DNA of 64,000 nt, from positions 62,001-126,000 of the forward strand of contig JAFLZI010000001.1 in NCBI GenBank assembly GCA_029785625.1, in the 5' to 3' direction. This stretch comes from Nitrososphaerota archaeon (GTDB lineage: Archaea > Thermoproteota > Nitrososphaeria > Nitrososphaerales > UBA183). Positions 9,285 to 18,950 of the stretch are shown one piece after another. Under the pieces are notes generated by a model, which saw nothing but the letters and a program-made list of their open reading frames with translations, had not been told where the DNA came from and ran no database searches. A program made the translations under genes and the position numbers. Position 1 is the stretch's first letter; each line of letters opens with the position of its first letter.

Positions 9285-10349
9285 TTGCAGTCCTCGTACG
9301 GCGCGAGCTTTGGCACAATCAAGGTGCTTTCCCTCGGCCTCCTTACAAAGGCGCAGCTCGAAGAGCTCGCCAGGGCCAAGGACGTGGGCGAGATAGCTCA
9401 GCGCCTGGAGCCGACGTGGTACGGCCCCGACATCGAGGCGGCGCAGGCAGCTTACAAGGCTCCTGAGTCGATCGAGATCGCCGTCAACAAACATCTGGTC
9501 TACGTGAACAGGACCGCCCTTCAGGCCGCGCCGGTCTTCGGAAAGAACGCTCTGATGGCCTATCTCGCAAAGTGGGACATAGAAAACATCGAGCTGATAA
9601 TAGCGGCCAAGAGCCTGGGTAGGACGCTCGAGCAGACTGAGGCCTTCCTGGTCTCCTCGCGGAACGTCCCCGTTGGCATCTCGACCAGCACCATACCCTT
9701 GAGCGAGCTCCACGCGCTCCTGCAGCAGCCCGACGTCGAAGCGGTGATCAACTCTCTCCTGAAATACGGCTACGGCGCAGTCCTCCTGCAGCAGCTGGGG
9801 GAGTTCCGCAAGTCCGGGGACCTCGGGGTATTCACGGTCGCGCTCCAGAACCTCTACTACTCCAGGCTGTTCCAGGAGCTCAGGTTCCTCCAGGGGGACG
9901 AGGGGGTCCTCAGGGAATACATGCGGACTGAAGTGACGAAGAGGAACGTCCTCGGCCTCCTTAGAGCCAAGGAAGCGGGGATCGGCAGAGAGGTCTTCTC
10001 GAAGCACATCGTGGAAGGAGGGTTGCTTTCCGCCGCCGGGATGCTGGACGCCTACTCTTCCCCCGAGCCTGCAGATATCGCCAAGAAGCTTGCGCCTTGG
10101 ATGGACATCGGCGAGCCCCTCGAGAGATACGTGCGTGACCACGACCTCACAGCCTTCGAGGTGGCGATGGACCACCTGATAGTCGGGAAGTACATCCCCA
10201 AGTTCAAGAGCCTCGCGATTTCCATCACATCGGTCTTCGCTTTCGTGCTCCAGGCTGAGTTCGAAAGGTCGAACATCAGGAGGATAACCTATGCCAAGCA
10301 GTATGGCATGACCGAAGAATACATAAAGTCAACAATTCTCTCCGGGTGA
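9285..10349 (+). CDS. atpC: A-type ATPase central-axle subunit C (d-like)
   Basis: A 354-residue, mostly helical protein of the V/A-ATPase C (vacuolar d) family, with repeats of three-helix bundles and the conserved YYSRLFQELRFLQ and EVAMDHLI segments. It is the socket joining the rotor ring to the central shaft. The TTG start is 6 nt after atpE; its stop overlaps the GTG start of atpF. Confidence 0.88.
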   Translation: MQSSYGASFGTIKVLSLGLLTKAQLEELARAKDVGEIAQRLEPTWYGPDIEAAQAAYKAPESIEIAVNKHLVYVNRTALQAAPVFGKNALMAYLAKWDIENIELIIAAKSLGRTLEQTEAFLVSSRNVPVGISTSTIPLSELHALLQQPDVEAVINSLLKYGYGAVLLQQLGEFRKSGDLGVFTVALQNLYYSRLFQELRFLQGDEGVLREYMRTEVTKRNVLGLLRAKEAGIGREVFSKHIVEGGLLSAAGMLDAYSSPEPADIAKKLAPWMDIGEPLERYVRDHDLTAFEVAMDHLIVGKYIPKFKSLAISITSVFAFVLQAEFERSNIRRITYAKQYGMTEEYIKSTILSG

Positions 10350-10702
10350 AGAAGTTGAGTGGAAAACAAGTTGCGCAGGCTGGCAAGATAGCCGTGGTCG
10401 GTGACCGAGAGCTCGTCCTCGGCTACCGTATACTTGGGGTGGAGGACGCGTTCGTCGCTACCAAGGAGGACGGCCAGAAGACCCTCATGGACCTTTTCAA
10501 CTCAAACGGCTACGGTCTGATAGTAGCCGGGGACGAGGTCAGGAAGGCGCTCTCCTCTGCAGCCAGGGAGAAGCTCGACTCGTCGATAATCCCGCTCGTC
10601 GTCTTCATGCCCCCGGTCGACTCGGCAGTCCCCCAGGAGGAGTCCCTTTCCAAGCTAGCCAGGCGGGTGCTGGGGGTAGACATCAAGGGGAGCGCGCAAT
10701 GA
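10346..10702 (+). CDS. atpF: A-type ATPase subunit F
   Basis: A 118-residue Rossmann-like protein. KIAVVGDRELVLGYRILGV at the N-terminus and the PLVVFMPP strand are hallmarks of subunit F. It belongs to the central stalk with subunit D and regulates activity. The start codon overlaps the atpC stop and its end overlaps the atpA ATG. Confidence 0.92.
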   Translation: MKKLSGKQVAQAGKIAVVGDRELVLGYRILGVEDAFVATKEDGQKTLMDLFNSNGYGLIVAGDEVRKALSSAAREKLDSSIIPLVVFMPPVDSAVPQEESLSKLARRVLGVDIKGSAQ

Positions 10703-12465
10703 AGGACGGAACCATCATCAGAGTTACGGGGCCTGTGGTCACGGCGGAGGGCCTGGAGAGGGCGAAGATGTTCGACGTGGTCAGAGTCGGCGAGCTCGGG
10801 CTCGTCGGCGAAGTCATCAAGCTCCAGGGCACGACTGCCATACTCCAGATCTACGAGGACACCACGGGCGTGAGGCCAGGCGATAAGGTGGTCAACACAG
10901 GGCAGGCGCTCTCCGTGGAGCTCGGCCCTGGGCTCCTTACGTCGATCTATGACGGCATCCAAAGGCCTCTCAACGTCCTCAGGGAACAGAGCGGGGACTT
11001 CATCAGCAGGGGACTCGTCATACCCGCGCTGGACGAGAAGAAGAAGTGGGAGTTCGTCCCCTCCAAGAAGAAAGGGGACAAGGTAGCTCCAGGCGAGATT
11101 ATCGGGACGGTCCAGGAGACGCAGCTCGTCTCCCACAAGATCATGGTGCCGCCGGGGGTCTCCGGCGAGCTCAAGGAGCTCAAAGAAGGCAAGTTCACCA
11201 TCAGAGAGGTGGTCGGCAAGATCAAGACCTCCACCGAAGATGTGGACGTCTTCCTCGCCACCAAGTGGAAGGTCAGGACCCCGAGGCCGATAGCCAGGAA
11301 GCTCCCTCCAGACACCCCGCTCCTCACCGGGCAGAGGGTCTTCGACACTTTCTTCCCCGTAGCCAAGGGAGGGACCGCGGCCATTCCTGGCCCATTCGGG
11401 AGCGGCAAGACGGTGTCTCAACAGCAGCTTGCGAAGTGGAGCGACAGCAGGATAATCGTCTACGTGGGCTGCGGCGAACGGGGGAACGAGATGACCGAGG
11501 TCCTCGCGACCTTCCCAGAGCTCGAGGATCCCAGGTCCAAGAGGCCTCTCATGGAGAGGACGATTCTCGTAGCGAACACCTCCAACATGCCGGTCGCGGC
11601 CAGGGAGGCGAGCATCTACACGGGGATCACGCTCGCGGAATATTACAGAGACATGGGGTACGATGTCGCCCTCATGGCCGACAGCACGTCGAGGTGGGCC
11701 GAGGCGCTCAGGGAGATATCAGGCAGGCTCGAAGAGATGCCCGGCGAGGAAGGCTATCCCGCGTACCTCGGCAGCAGGCTCGCCGAGTTCTATGAGCGTT
11801 CAGGCAAGGTCATCGCGCTGGGGCCGGACAGCAGGGTCGGATCGGTCACGGTGGTGGGGGCTGTCTCCCCGCCCGGAGGCGACTTCTCCGAGCCCGTCTC
11901 GCAGAACACGCTCAGGGTGACGAGGGTCTTCTGGGCGCTCGACGCGAGCCTCGCCTCGAGGAGGCACTTCCCCGCTATCAATTGGCTCACGAGCTATTCG
12001 CTCTACACCGACGACCTGAAGGGTTGGTATCAGGAGACGGTGGCCAAGGAGTGGCCCGACATGCGCGCCGAGGCGCTGGGCATACTCCAGAAGGAGGCAG
12101 AGCTCAACGACATTGTCCAGCTGGTGGGCTACGACGCCCTCCCGGAGTCGGAGAAGGGGGCCATGGACGTCGCGAAGAGCATCCGCGAAGACTATCTGCA
12201 GCAGAGCGCCTACGACGCGGTCGACACCTACACTTCCATGAAGAAGCAGTACCTGATGTTGAACACCATCCTCGCCTTCGGACGGGAGGAGGCGGACGCC
12301 ATCAGAGCCGGTGCCCAGGCCTCCCAGGTCTCATCTCTCCCCGTCAAGGTCAAGATAGGGAGAATAAAGTGGACCCCCGAGGACCAGGTGGATGACTTCG
12401 TCAAAGGAGTGATGACCGAGATGGACCAGCAGTTCGGCGCACTAGTTCAGGAGGTCAAGGTCTGA
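10699..12465 (+). CDS. atpA: A-type ATPase catalytic subunit A
   Basis: A 588-residue catalytic subunit with a continuous P-loop GPFGSGKT at residues 231-238 (catalytic Lys 237), a following glutamate-containing [12 protein letters not shown], and [18 protein letters not shown]. The non-homologous insert typical of A subunits lies before the P-loop. Some archaea carry an intein at this P-loop; none is present here. It hydrolyses or makes ATP at the A/B interfaces. The gene overlaps atpF by 4 nt, and atpB starts 1 nt after its stop. Confidence 0.97.
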   Translation: MKDGTIIRVTGPVVTAEGLERAKMFDVVRVGELGLVGEVIKLQGTTAILQIYEDTTGVRPGDKVVNTGQALSVELGPGLLTSIYDGIQRPLNVLREQSGDFISRGLVIPALDEKKKWEFVPSKKKGDKVAPGEIIGTVQETQLVSHKIMVPPGVSGELKELKEGKFTIREVVGKIKTSTEDVDVFLATKWKVRTPRPIARKLPPDTPLLTGQRVFDTFFPVAKGGTAAIPGPFGSGKTVSQQQLAKWSDSRIIVYVGCGERGNEMTEVLATFPELEDPRSKRPLMERTILVANTSNMPVAAREASIYTGITLAEYYRDMGYDVALMADSTSRWAEALREISGRLEEMPGEEGYPAYLGSRLAEFYERSGKVIALGPDSRVGSVTVVGAVSPPGGDFSEPVSQNTLRVTRVFWALDASLASRRHFPAINWLTSYSLYTDDLKGWYQETVAKEWPDMRAEALGILQKEAELNDIVQLVGYDALPESEKGAMDVAKSIREDYLQQSAYDAVDTYTSMKKQYLMLNTILAFGREEADAIRAGAQASQVSSLPVKVKIGRIKWTPEDQVDDFVKGVMTEMDQQFGALVQEVKV

Positions 12466-12466
12466 G

Positions 12467-13855
12467 GTGACCGAGCCAGTCTCCTACAGGACAGTCTCCC
12501 AGGTCGCAGGCCCTCTGCTCTTCGTGGAGAAGGTGGAGCACGCTGCCTACGGCGAGATGGTCGAAGTTACCAACGCCCTCGGGGAGAGGGTCCGCGGGCA
12601 GGTGCTCGACGCCGGCTCCGGCCTGGCGGTCGTCCAGGTCTTTGGTTCGACCCTCGGGCTGAGTACCACCGGCACTTCGGTCAGGTTTCTCGGCGAGACG
12701 GCGAGGATATCAGTCTCAGACGAGATGCTAGGGAGGGTCTTCTCCGGCCTCGGGAACCCGCGCGACTCCGGCCCCGCCATCGTCTCGAAGACCAAGGTGG
12801 AAATAGTCGGCTCGGCCATGAACCCCTACAGCAGGGAAGAGCCTTCGGAGTTCATCCAGACAGGGATATCGACCATAGACGGCATGAACACTCTCGTCAG
12901 GGGGCAGAAGCTGCCGCTCTTCTCTGCCGCAGGCCTCCCTCACAACCTCCTAGCCGCTCAGATCGCGAGGCAGGCCAAGGTCCTCAACTCCTCGGAGAAC
13001 TTCTCCGTGGTCTTCGCGGCGATGGGGATCACCAGCGAGGAGGCGAACTTCTTCATCAGGCAGTTCGAGGAGACGGGCGCTCTGGAGAGGACCGTCCTGT
13101 TCCTCAACCTCTCTTCCGACCCCTCGATGGAGCGGATCCTCACGCCCAGGCTCGCGCTCACGACCGCAGAGTACCTGGCCTACGAGAGGGAGAGCCACGT
13201 CCTCGTCATACTCACCGACATGACCAACTACTGCGAGTCGCTCAGAGAGATCGCCGCGGCGCGCAACGAGGTCCCCGGCAGGAGAGGCTATCCGGGATAC
13301 ACCTACACGGACCTCGCCACCCTCTACGAGAGGGCGGGCAAGATCAAGGGCCGGAAGGGTTCGATTACGCAGATCCCAATACTCACCATGCCCGCTGACG
13401 ACAAGACCCACCCGATCCCCGACCTCACCGGCTACATCACCGAGGGGCAGATCTACGTCAGCAGGGACTTGGACAGGTCCGGGGTCTATCCGCCCATCGA
13501 CGTCCTCGAGTCGCTCTCTAGGCTGATGAACCAGGGGATAGGTCCCACGAGGACCAGGGAGGACCACAGGGGCATGGCAGACCAGCTCTACGCTTCCTAC
13601 GCCCAGGGGAAGGACGTCCGCGCACTCTCGGCCATCGTCGGCGAGGAGGCTCTCAGCGAGACTGACAGGAAGTTCCTGAAGGTCGCGGAGCGGTTCGAGC
13701 AGATGTTCGTCAAGCAGGGCGTCTATGAAGACAGGAGCATCGAGCAGACACTCGACATCGGGTGGAAGGTCATAGAGCCACTCTCTGACACCGAAATCAA
13801 AAGGATAAAACCAGAGCTCGTCGAAAAGTACCGGAAGAGAACTACGCCCCAGTAG
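12467..13855 (+). CDS. atpB: A-type ATPase non-catalytic subunit B
   Basis: A 462-residue regulatory nucleotide-binding subunit. It lacks a Walker A lysine, as expected, and shows [43 protein letters not shown] and [25 protein letters not shown] in family order. It alternates with subunit A in the head. The GTG start at 12467 directly follows the atpA stop. Confidence 0.96.
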   Translation: MTEPVSYRTVSQVAGPLLFVEKVEHAAYGEMVEVTNALGERVRGQVLDAGSGLAVVQVFGSTLGLSTTGTSVRFLGETARISVSDEMLGRVFSGLGNPRDSGPAIVSKTKVEIVGSAMNPYSREEPSEFIQTGISTIDGMNTLVRGQKLPLFSAAGLPHNLLAAQIARQAKVLNSSENFSVVFAAMGITSEEANFFIRQFEETGALERTVLFLNLSSDPSMERILTPRLALTTAEYLAYERESHVLVILTDMTNYCESLREIAAARNEVPGRRGYPGYTYTDLATLYERAGKIKGRKGSITQIPILTMPADDKTHPIPDLTGYITEGQIYVSRDLDRSGVYPPIDVLESLSRLMNQGIGPTRTREDHRGMADQLYASYAQGKDVRALSAIVGEEALSETDRKFLKVAERFEQMFVKQGVYEDRSIEQTLDIGWKVIEPLSDTEIKRIKPELVEKYRKRTTPQ

Positions 13856-13860
13856 GGCTG

Positions 13861-14520
13861 GTGGAGGGAGCGTTGCCCGCCGCGATCAACATCAAGCCGA
13901 CGAGGATGGAATATCTTCGGACTATGCGGAGGATCGCCGTCTCCCGCAAGGGGCTGAAGCTTCTCAAGCTCAAGAGGTCCGCTCTCATACTCGAGTTCTT
14001 CAACCTGAGCAAGACCCTGGCGGACATGAGGAGCGGCCTGCAGTCCAAGTTGGTCAAGGGGTACGAGGGGATCCACGCGACGGAGATGTTCGTGGGGCCG
14101 CTCAGGCTCGAGTACGAGTCCATGCGAATCCCGCGGATCCACGAGCTGACCCTCAAGAGCAAGAACGTGATGGGCGTCAGGATACCAGAAATCACTTCGC
14201 AGGTCTCCGGGAGCGCCGGACAGGAGTACCTCCTCGAGATACCAGCGGCGGTGAGCCAGGCGATAAAGTCCTTCGAGAGCCTCCACCGGATGGTGCTCGA
14301 CGTGGCGGAGAAGGAGACCGCCCTGAGGAAGCTCCTGATGGAGATAGAGAAGGTCAAGAGGAGGTCCAACGCCATCGAAAACGTCCTCATCCCCAGGCTC
14401 CAGGCCAACGCTCGCTACATCAAGTTCAGGTTCGACGAGATGGAGCGGGAAAGCTTCACCAAGCTAAAGACTGTGAAGAGGAAGCTCGCCGAGAGAGAAG
14501 AGGAGGAAGCCAAGGCATGA
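13861..14520 (+). CDS. atpD: A-type ATPase central-stalk subunit D
   Basis: A 219-residue subunit made largely of two long helices (an antiparallel coiled coil), with the signature INIKPTRMEYLRTMRRI near the start and NVLIPRLQANARYIKFRFDEMERESF near the end. It is the rotating shaft, equivalent to gamma in F-ATPases. The start is GTG. The stop overlaps the ATG of the small gene that follows. Confidence 0.94.
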   Translation: MEGALPAAINIKPTRMEYLRTMRRIAVSRKGLKLLKLKRSALILEFFNLSKTLADMRSGLQSKLVKGYEGIHATEMFVGPLRLEYESMRIPRIHELTLKSKNVMGVRIPEITSQVSGSAGQEYLLEIPAAVSQAIKSFESLHRMVLDVAEKETALRKLLMEIEKVKRRSNAIENVLIPRLQANARYIKFRFDEMERESFTKLKTVKRKLAEREEEEAKA

Positions 14521-14711
14521 GCGAGGAACCCAAGAAGCTCAGGAAGCTGCTGGGCCTCCCGCCATTCTACTGGGCGGCCCCGCCAAAGCCCAGTCGGAAG
14601 GGTTTCGTCAACGGGCAACAGAGGCGCTTCCACCTAATCATGACCGCTCTCAAGGTCGCGAAGGTGGCCGCCATCGCCGCCGTCGCCCTGATGATAATAG
14701 GGGTAATCTAG
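14517..14711 (+). CDS. Small single-span membrane protein embedded in the ATPase operon (unknown)
   Basis: A 64-residue protein: a polar, basic N-terminal half with LPPFYWAAPPKPSRKG, then one C-terminal membrane helix (VAKVAAIAAVALMIIGVI). The many N-terminal positive charges suggest the N-terminus faces the cytoplasm. The ATG overlaps the atpD stop and atpH starts 1 nt after its stop, so it is co-translated with the ATPase. No family is recognised. An assembly or accessory factor of the membrane sector is a reasonable guess from position only. Confidence 0.75.
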   Translation: MSEEPKKLRKLLGLPPFYWAAPPKPSRKGFVNGQQRRFHLIMTALKVAKVAAIAAVALMIIGVI

Positions 14712-14712
14712 A

Positions 14713-15045
14713 GTGTCCACAAACTACACGGACGTCCTGAAGAAGATCAAGGAGGCTGAGGAGGCCAGCAACCGCAAGATATCCGAGAGGAGGAAGGCAT
14801 TGGAGGCGGAGCTCCTCTCCCTGGAGAATGAGGCAGACAAGTCCATCGCAGACGCCAAAGCCGCAGCCGACGCCTACGTCGCCGACGAGTCAGAGAAGGC
14901 CAGGAACGCAGCCCGGAAGAAGGCTGACGCCCTCTTCGCCGCGACCAAGAAGGACGCCGACGCCCTCTCGGCGAAGTCGCTGGGCAAGAAGCGGCTCCGG
15001 GAGATAGTCGACGAGATATTGTTCTCAGAATTCAAGGGAGAATAG
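14713..15045 (+). CDS. atpH: A-type ATPase peripheral-stalk subunit H (G-like)
   Basis: A 110-residue, nearly continuous coiled coil rich in Ala, Lys, Glu and Asp, ending in a basic KKRLREIVDEILFSEF segment, as in archaeal subunit H. It would pair with AtpE in the peripheral stalk. It lies just before atpI, matching the usual H-I adjacency. GTG start, 1 nt after the small membrane protein. Confidence 0.85.
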   Translation: MSTNYTDVLKKIKEAEEASNRKISERRKALEAELLSLENEADKSIADAKAAADAYVADESEKARNAARKKADALFAATKKDADALSAKSLGKKRLREIVDEILFSEFKGE

Positions 15046-15047
15046 AT

Positions 15048-17099
15048 TTGCTGAAGCCGGCCGCGATGCAGAGGGTAGGGGTGGTCGGGCCACGCGAGGA
15101 GAGACAGCACGTAGTCTCACTCCTCCACGACCTGGGGGTCGTCCAGATAGAGCCTCTCTCGGAAGAGGCGGCCGCACTCCTCCGCGCCGACGCCGAAGCC
15201 GCGGCCTCCAAGGAGGTATCCGAGGAACTGCTGCGAATCAGGTCGCTGTTGTCAGCCCTCCCCAAGGCGGCAGCGGCGGGGAAGACTGGGTTCTCTTCCA
15301 CGAAAGAGGTGATGGGGGTTTCGAGGTCGGTGAAGATAGACGCCGAGGTGGCCTCCCTCAAGCAGAGTGAAGAGCGCCTGAAGTCGAAGATAGACGATCT
15401 CGGGGCCAGGGTGTCCCTCGTCAGGGGCCTAGACTTCATCAACGCTGACCTTGGGGTCCTAGACCTCGAGAGCGCGGTCTCTTTCTTCGCAAGTCTCCCG
15501 GCTGACGGTTTCACCCAGCTCTCAAACGGCCTCTCGTCCATCCAGGGCGCGATGGTCCAGTCTGCCGGCGAAGGTCCGGTGCGGGTCGTGGTCGTCGTCC
15601 CGAAGGACGCCCTCGAGAAGTTCGGTTCGGTAGTCCAGGCGGCCAACGTCAGGCTTGAGCGCATCCCACCGATGAAGGGTACCGCCTCCCAGGTGCTGGC
15701 CTCCCTTGAAGCGGAAAGGTCTCAGGCCGAGTCCGAGCTCACCAAGGTCGCTGACGGCCTCCGGGCCCTCTCGGAGAGATACTATGGTACCCTTTCCTCA
15801 GTCGAGGAGCAGCTCCACATCGAGGCGAGGATCTACGAGGTCATCAACCAGTTCGGGTTCACTGAGAGCAGTTTCGTGATGGAAGGGTGGGTCCCAAGGA
15901 GGAGCGAGCCAGCCCTAAAGGATGCCATCGCCAGCCACAGCAGCTCGACCCTTGTCTTCGACCTCCCCAGCGACAGCAAGCCGCCCACTCTGATGGAGAC
16001 GCCGAAGAGGCTCAGGTTCTTCGAATCCTTCGTAAGGTTCTACTCGCTCCCACAGTCCAACGAGTTCGACCCCACGGTGATCTTCGCATTCACCTTCCCC
16101 ATCTTCTTCGGGCTGATGCTCGGCGACGTCGGGTACGGCCTGGTGATTCTGGGCGTGTCGCTCTGGATAATCAAGCGGGTCGAGCACCCGGGGGGGAAGA
16201 CCATGGTCCCGGCCGGCCTGAGGAAGTTCGCTCGGAACATCTTCAAGCCGACCCAGTTCCGGAAGCTTGCACTGGCCATGATTCCTGGCTCGATTATGGG
16301 GATCATCTTTGGTTTCATCTTCAATGCGTATTTCGGGTTCCACCTCAACCAGTACTTCTACTCCTACCTGAACACCGCTCTCAAACTCAACCTCCCGCAG
16401 ACCCTCACCACCAACGGCGCAATCCTCGACCCGATATCCTCGCGGGGCCTCAAGACCCTGCTCCTTCTCAGCGGCTACGTCGGCCTCTTCGAGGTCTCCC
16501 TGGGGCTGGTGATGGGGATGGTCAACAAGTACTGGGAGGGGGAGACGCGTCACATCTACGGCAAGCTCGGCTGGTTGTTCGAAGCCTGGGGCATCGTGCT
16601 CATCGGCCTGACGGTCCTCCACCACGGGGACATCAACCCCGCCTCCAACCCGCTCGCGGGCGGCTACATAGGGCTCGCCGTGGCGGGCATGGCGCTCATC
16701 GCCTACGGAGAGGGGGGACAGGCGCTCATCGAGCTTCCATCTATCGTGAGCCACATACTCTCTTACACCAGGCTTGTCGGAATCCTGCTCGCCTCTGTCG
16801 CCCTCGCGCTAGTGGTGGACACCCTATTCCTCGGCGACATGTCTGGCGGGCCAGCCTACGCGGTCATGGGTGTGGTCATACTCGTGATGGGGCAACTGTT
16901 CAACCTGGTGCTTGCCCTGTTCGAACCAGGAATCCAAGGGGCCAGGCTCATCTACGTAGAGTTCTTCTCGAAGTTCTATCACGGGCAGGGCAGGATGTTC
17001 ACTCCATTCAGAGGGAGGCGGACCTATACCATAAGCAGGATGGAGATGGCAGCGAAGGGCCAGGCCGTCCCGGCAGAGCCGGCGGCAGTGCCTGCCTGA
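15048..17099 (+). CDS. atpI: A-type ATPase membrane stator subunit I (a-subunit)
   Basis: A 683-residue protein of the V-ATPase 116-kDa/archaeal I family. The N-terminal half is cytoplasmic with coiled coils. The C-terminal half has about seven to eight membrane helices, including PIFFGLMLGDVGYGLV and SHILSYTRLVGILLASVALALVV, where the Arg of the ion half-channels lies. The TTG start is 2 nt after atpH. It closes the operon; the order K-E-C-F-A-B-D-x-H-I differs from the common euryarchaeal H-I-K-E-C-F-A-B-D. Confidence 0.93.
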   Translation: MLKPAAMQRVGVVGPREERQHVVSLLHDLGVVQIEPLSEEAAALLRADAEAAASKEVSEELLRIRSLLSALPKAAAAGKTGFSSTKEVMGVSRSVKIDAEVASLKQSEERLKSKIDDLGARVSLVRGLDFINADLGVLDLESAVSFFASLPADGFTQLSNGLSSIQGAMVQSAGEGPVRVVVVVPKDALEKFGSVVQAANVRLERIPPMKGTASQVLASLEAERSQAESELTKVADGLRALSERYYGTLSSVEEQLHIEARIYEVINQFGFTESSFVMEGWVPRRSEPALKDAIASHSSSTLVFDLPSDSKPPTLMETPKRLRFFESFVRFYSLPQSNEFDPTVIFAFTFPIFFGLMLGDVGYGLVILGVSLWIIKRVEHPGGKTMVPAGLRKFARNIFKPTQFRKLALAMIPGSIMGIIFGFIFNAYFGFHLNQYFYSYLNTALKLNLPQTLTTNGAILDPISSRGLKTLLLLSGYVGLFEVSLGLVMGMVNKYWEGETRHIYGKLGWLFEAWGIVLIGLTVLHHGDINPASNPLAGGYIGLAVAGMALIAYGEGGQALIELPSIVSHILSYTRLVGILLASVALALVVDTLFLGDMSGGPAYAVMGVVILVMGQLFNLVLALFEPGIQGARLIYVEFFSKFYHGQGRMFTPFRGRRTYTISRMEMAAKGQAVPAEPAAVPA

Positions 17100-17171
17100 C
17101 GCTGCTCAGGCAACGCGGTAGGCAATCGGCGGAGAGAGGACTTCCATCTACGCACATGCGGTGATACGAAC

Positions 17172-18038
17172 TCAGTGCTGGCGCCTGATGGAGAAGTCAG
17201 CCAGGTCTTCTAGCAGGACGGTGGCCTCGTTTCTGGGGATGTGGATGAGCACCCGTTTGGCCTCTTCCGCGTAGGACTGGGCCTGGGCTGTTATCTTCCC
17301 AACCACCTCGCTCTCGCTGTGTGTCTTCAGCAGCCCCAGCGACACCTTGTCCTTGGACCTCCAGTCAAGCAGGTCGTCCTTGAGCTGGTACGCGATACCT
17401 ATGCACCTGCCGTAGTCGGCCAGGGCTTGGACCTCCTTCTCGTCACCCCCAGCAATCATGGCGCCGAGCTTCGCCGACGTCTCGAAGAGCGACGCGGTCT
17501 TCTCGGTCACTATCCTGATGTATTCGTCCCACGTGAGCTTGTATATCTGGGGGTCGATGGTGAGCTCAGAGTACTCTCCTTCGGACATCTGGAGAGCTGC
17601 GCTGCTGACCTCTTCGGCTATTCTCTTGTCGTCGTACCTCGCCGCTATGGCGAGTATCATGGCGAAGACGAAGTCCGCGCTGAGGAGCGACGCGCTGTAA
17701 CCGTACTTCAGGTGGAAGGGTATCTTGTTCCTTCTGGCCTTCTCTTCGTCGATGACGTCGTCGTGGATGATTGATTCGGTGTGCAGGAGCTCCACGGCGA
17801 CCGCAGCCCCGAGGACCCTGTCGTCTCTGCAGCCGAGGGCCTCCGCCGACAGCATGAGCATAACAGGCCTTACCCGCTTCCCTCCCTCTGTAGCATAGGC
17901 CAGTGGGTCGTGAAACCTCGAATGGGAATAGAGTTTGAACTCGCGGACCAGTGCGGAATCTACGCGCAGGGCATAGGACTTCATGCGCTCTTCAAGCGAC
18001 TCGAGCGACACGGCCCTGTCTTCTCCCACTCTCCTCAT
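17172..18038 (-). CDS. Polyprenyl (geranylgeranyl-type) diphosphate synthase
   Basis: A 288-residue trans-isoprenyl diphosphate synthase. The first Asp-rich motif is DDVID (residues 93-97) within TESIIHDDVIDEEKARR; the second is DDLLD (221-225) within AYQLKDDLLDW; GGKRVRP binds isopentenyl diphosphate. It extends allylic diphosphates with IPP, most likely making GGPP for archaeal ether lipids. Chain length cannot be fixed by eye. It ends convergently 72 nt from atpI. Its ATG lies about 30 nt from a symmetric TATA element shared with the divergent gene. Confidence 0.9.
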   Translation of the reverse strand: MRRVGEDRAVSLESLEERMKSYALRVDSALVREFKLYSHSRFHDPLAYATEGGKRVRPVMLMLSAEALGCRDDRVLGAAVAVELLHTESIIHDDVIDEEKARRNKIPFHLKYGYSASLLSADFVFAMILAIAARYDDKRIAEEVSSAALQMSEGEYSELTIDPQIYKLTWDEYIRIVTEKTASLFETSAKLGAMIAGGDEKEVQALADYGRCIGIAYQLKDDLLDWRSKDKVSLGLLKTHSESEVVGKITAQAQSYAEEAKRVLIHIPRNEATVLLEDLADFSIRRQH

Positions 18039-18063
18039 GGCAATAACGAACGGATTAGGCTCG

Positions 18064-18071
18064 TTATATAA
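18064..18071. promoter_or_regulatory. Symmetric TATA element shared by two divergent genes
   Basis: TTATATAA is its own reverse complement. Its centre is 29.5 nt from the minus-strand ATG at 18038 and 29.5 nt from the plus-strand TTG at 18097. Both spacings fit leaderless archaeal transcription, so one element can serve both directions. Confidence 0.65.
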
Positions 18072-18096
18072 TGAGTTCTCCTAATCACTCAGGCAG

Positions 18097-18804
18097 TTGA
18101 TTCCCTTCAAGGTGCACCAACTGCTGATCGGGAACAGGCACGTCCTGCCTCTCCCTAAGCTCAGCTCGCCGCAGCAGAGGTTCCTCGTCGAGGAGATGGA
18201 AAAGAGGGGCTTCGCTGTGAGACAGGAAGCGGGGTCAGTCACAGCCACGTCCCGGGGCTGCGCGGTTCACCTGGAGCAGGCCGGCTATTGCTGGTCCTCG
18301 AAAGACCCCTCTGACCTGATACTCCCCCTTGTTCCAGACCTGCTCGCATTCCCAAAGGAGCGAGTCCCTGCCAGGGCGTTCAGCCAGATGTACTTCTCGG
18401 CTTTCTTCGCCGACGGGGTTCCCTCGGTCAAGGCCCGACCAAGGCTGGAGGCGGCTTCGAACTGGGGACGGCTCAGGGCTTCAGGGGACTGCGGGCTGAC
18501 CCCGGACGAGCGCCTCGCAACGGCAAAACTCATGGGCTCGGCTGACCTTGTCGGACCACTGGTGACTGACTTCCCGACCGATGAGTCGCCCCCGCTGATC
18601 TTCGGCCGGAGGCTGTATTTCCGGTCCCTCATGCCGGGGGCTGAGGCTGAAACGGCTCTCAGGGCGGTGGGCGAGATGAAACCGAGAAACTGCTATGTCC
18701 CCCGAGACGGGATCTTCAGGAACTTCGAGCCGTCCCTTACAATGAAATGCGCCTCCGAGGTCGCCTTGGAGGCCGGAGAGTGGTGCTTCTTCGACCCAGA
18801 ATGA
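18097..18804 (+). CDS. Hypothetical protein, family not recognised
   Basis: A soluble 235-residue protein with no signal peptide or membrane helix. It has scattered cysteines (CAVHLEQAGYCW, GDCGLTPDERLATAKLMG, RNCYVP, MKCA, EWCFF) and ends in CFFDPE. Base composition matches its neighbours, and the TTG start is supported by the TATA element 30 nt upstream. It is divergent from the polyprenyl synthase and followed after 36 nt by tRNA-Glu. No motif justifies a function. Confidence 0.75.
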   Translation: MIPFKVHQLLIGNRHVLPLPKLSSPQQRFLVEEMEKRGFAVRQEAGSVTATSRGCAVHLEQAGYCWSSKDPSDLILPLVPDLLAFPKERVPARAFSQMYFSAFFADGVPSVKARPRLEAASNWGRLRASGDCGLTPDERLATAKLMGSADLVGPLVTDFPTDESPPLIFGRRLYFRSLMPGAEAETALRAVGEMKPRNCYVPRDGIFRNFEPSLTMKCASEVALEAGEWCFFDPE

Positions 18805-18840
18805 GAAAGCTCTAATTGCAGACCCGCGCGGCCTCGCTCA

Positions 18841-18950
18841 GCCCCGGTAGTATAGAGTCCGCAAGGGCGTAAAGCCCGGTCAAACCCAAAGTGTCGAGAG
18901 TATGCCGGCCTTTCGAGTCGGCGACCCGGGTTCGAATCCCGGCCGGGGCA
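18841..18950 (+). tRNA. tRNA-Glu (UUC) with insertions in the D-arm
   Basis: Acceptor strands GCCCCGG and CCGGGGC close with discriminator A. The T-arm is CCGGG-TTCGAAT-CCCGG. The anticodon arm CCGGC-CTTTCGA-GTCGG gives anticodon TTC. The gene is 110 nt, about 35 nt longer than a normal tRNA-Glu, and all the excess is in the D-arm: GTATAG is followed by about 19 extra nt before CCCGGTCAA, then about 16 extra nt before GTAT. The simplest reading is one or two non-canonical archaeal introns; exact splice points are not resolved. CCA is not encoded. Confidence 0.88.

Noticed and set aside
11389..11412. Possible intein at the AtpA P-loop
   Set aside because: GPFGSGKT is continuous with normal flanks, so no intein is present.
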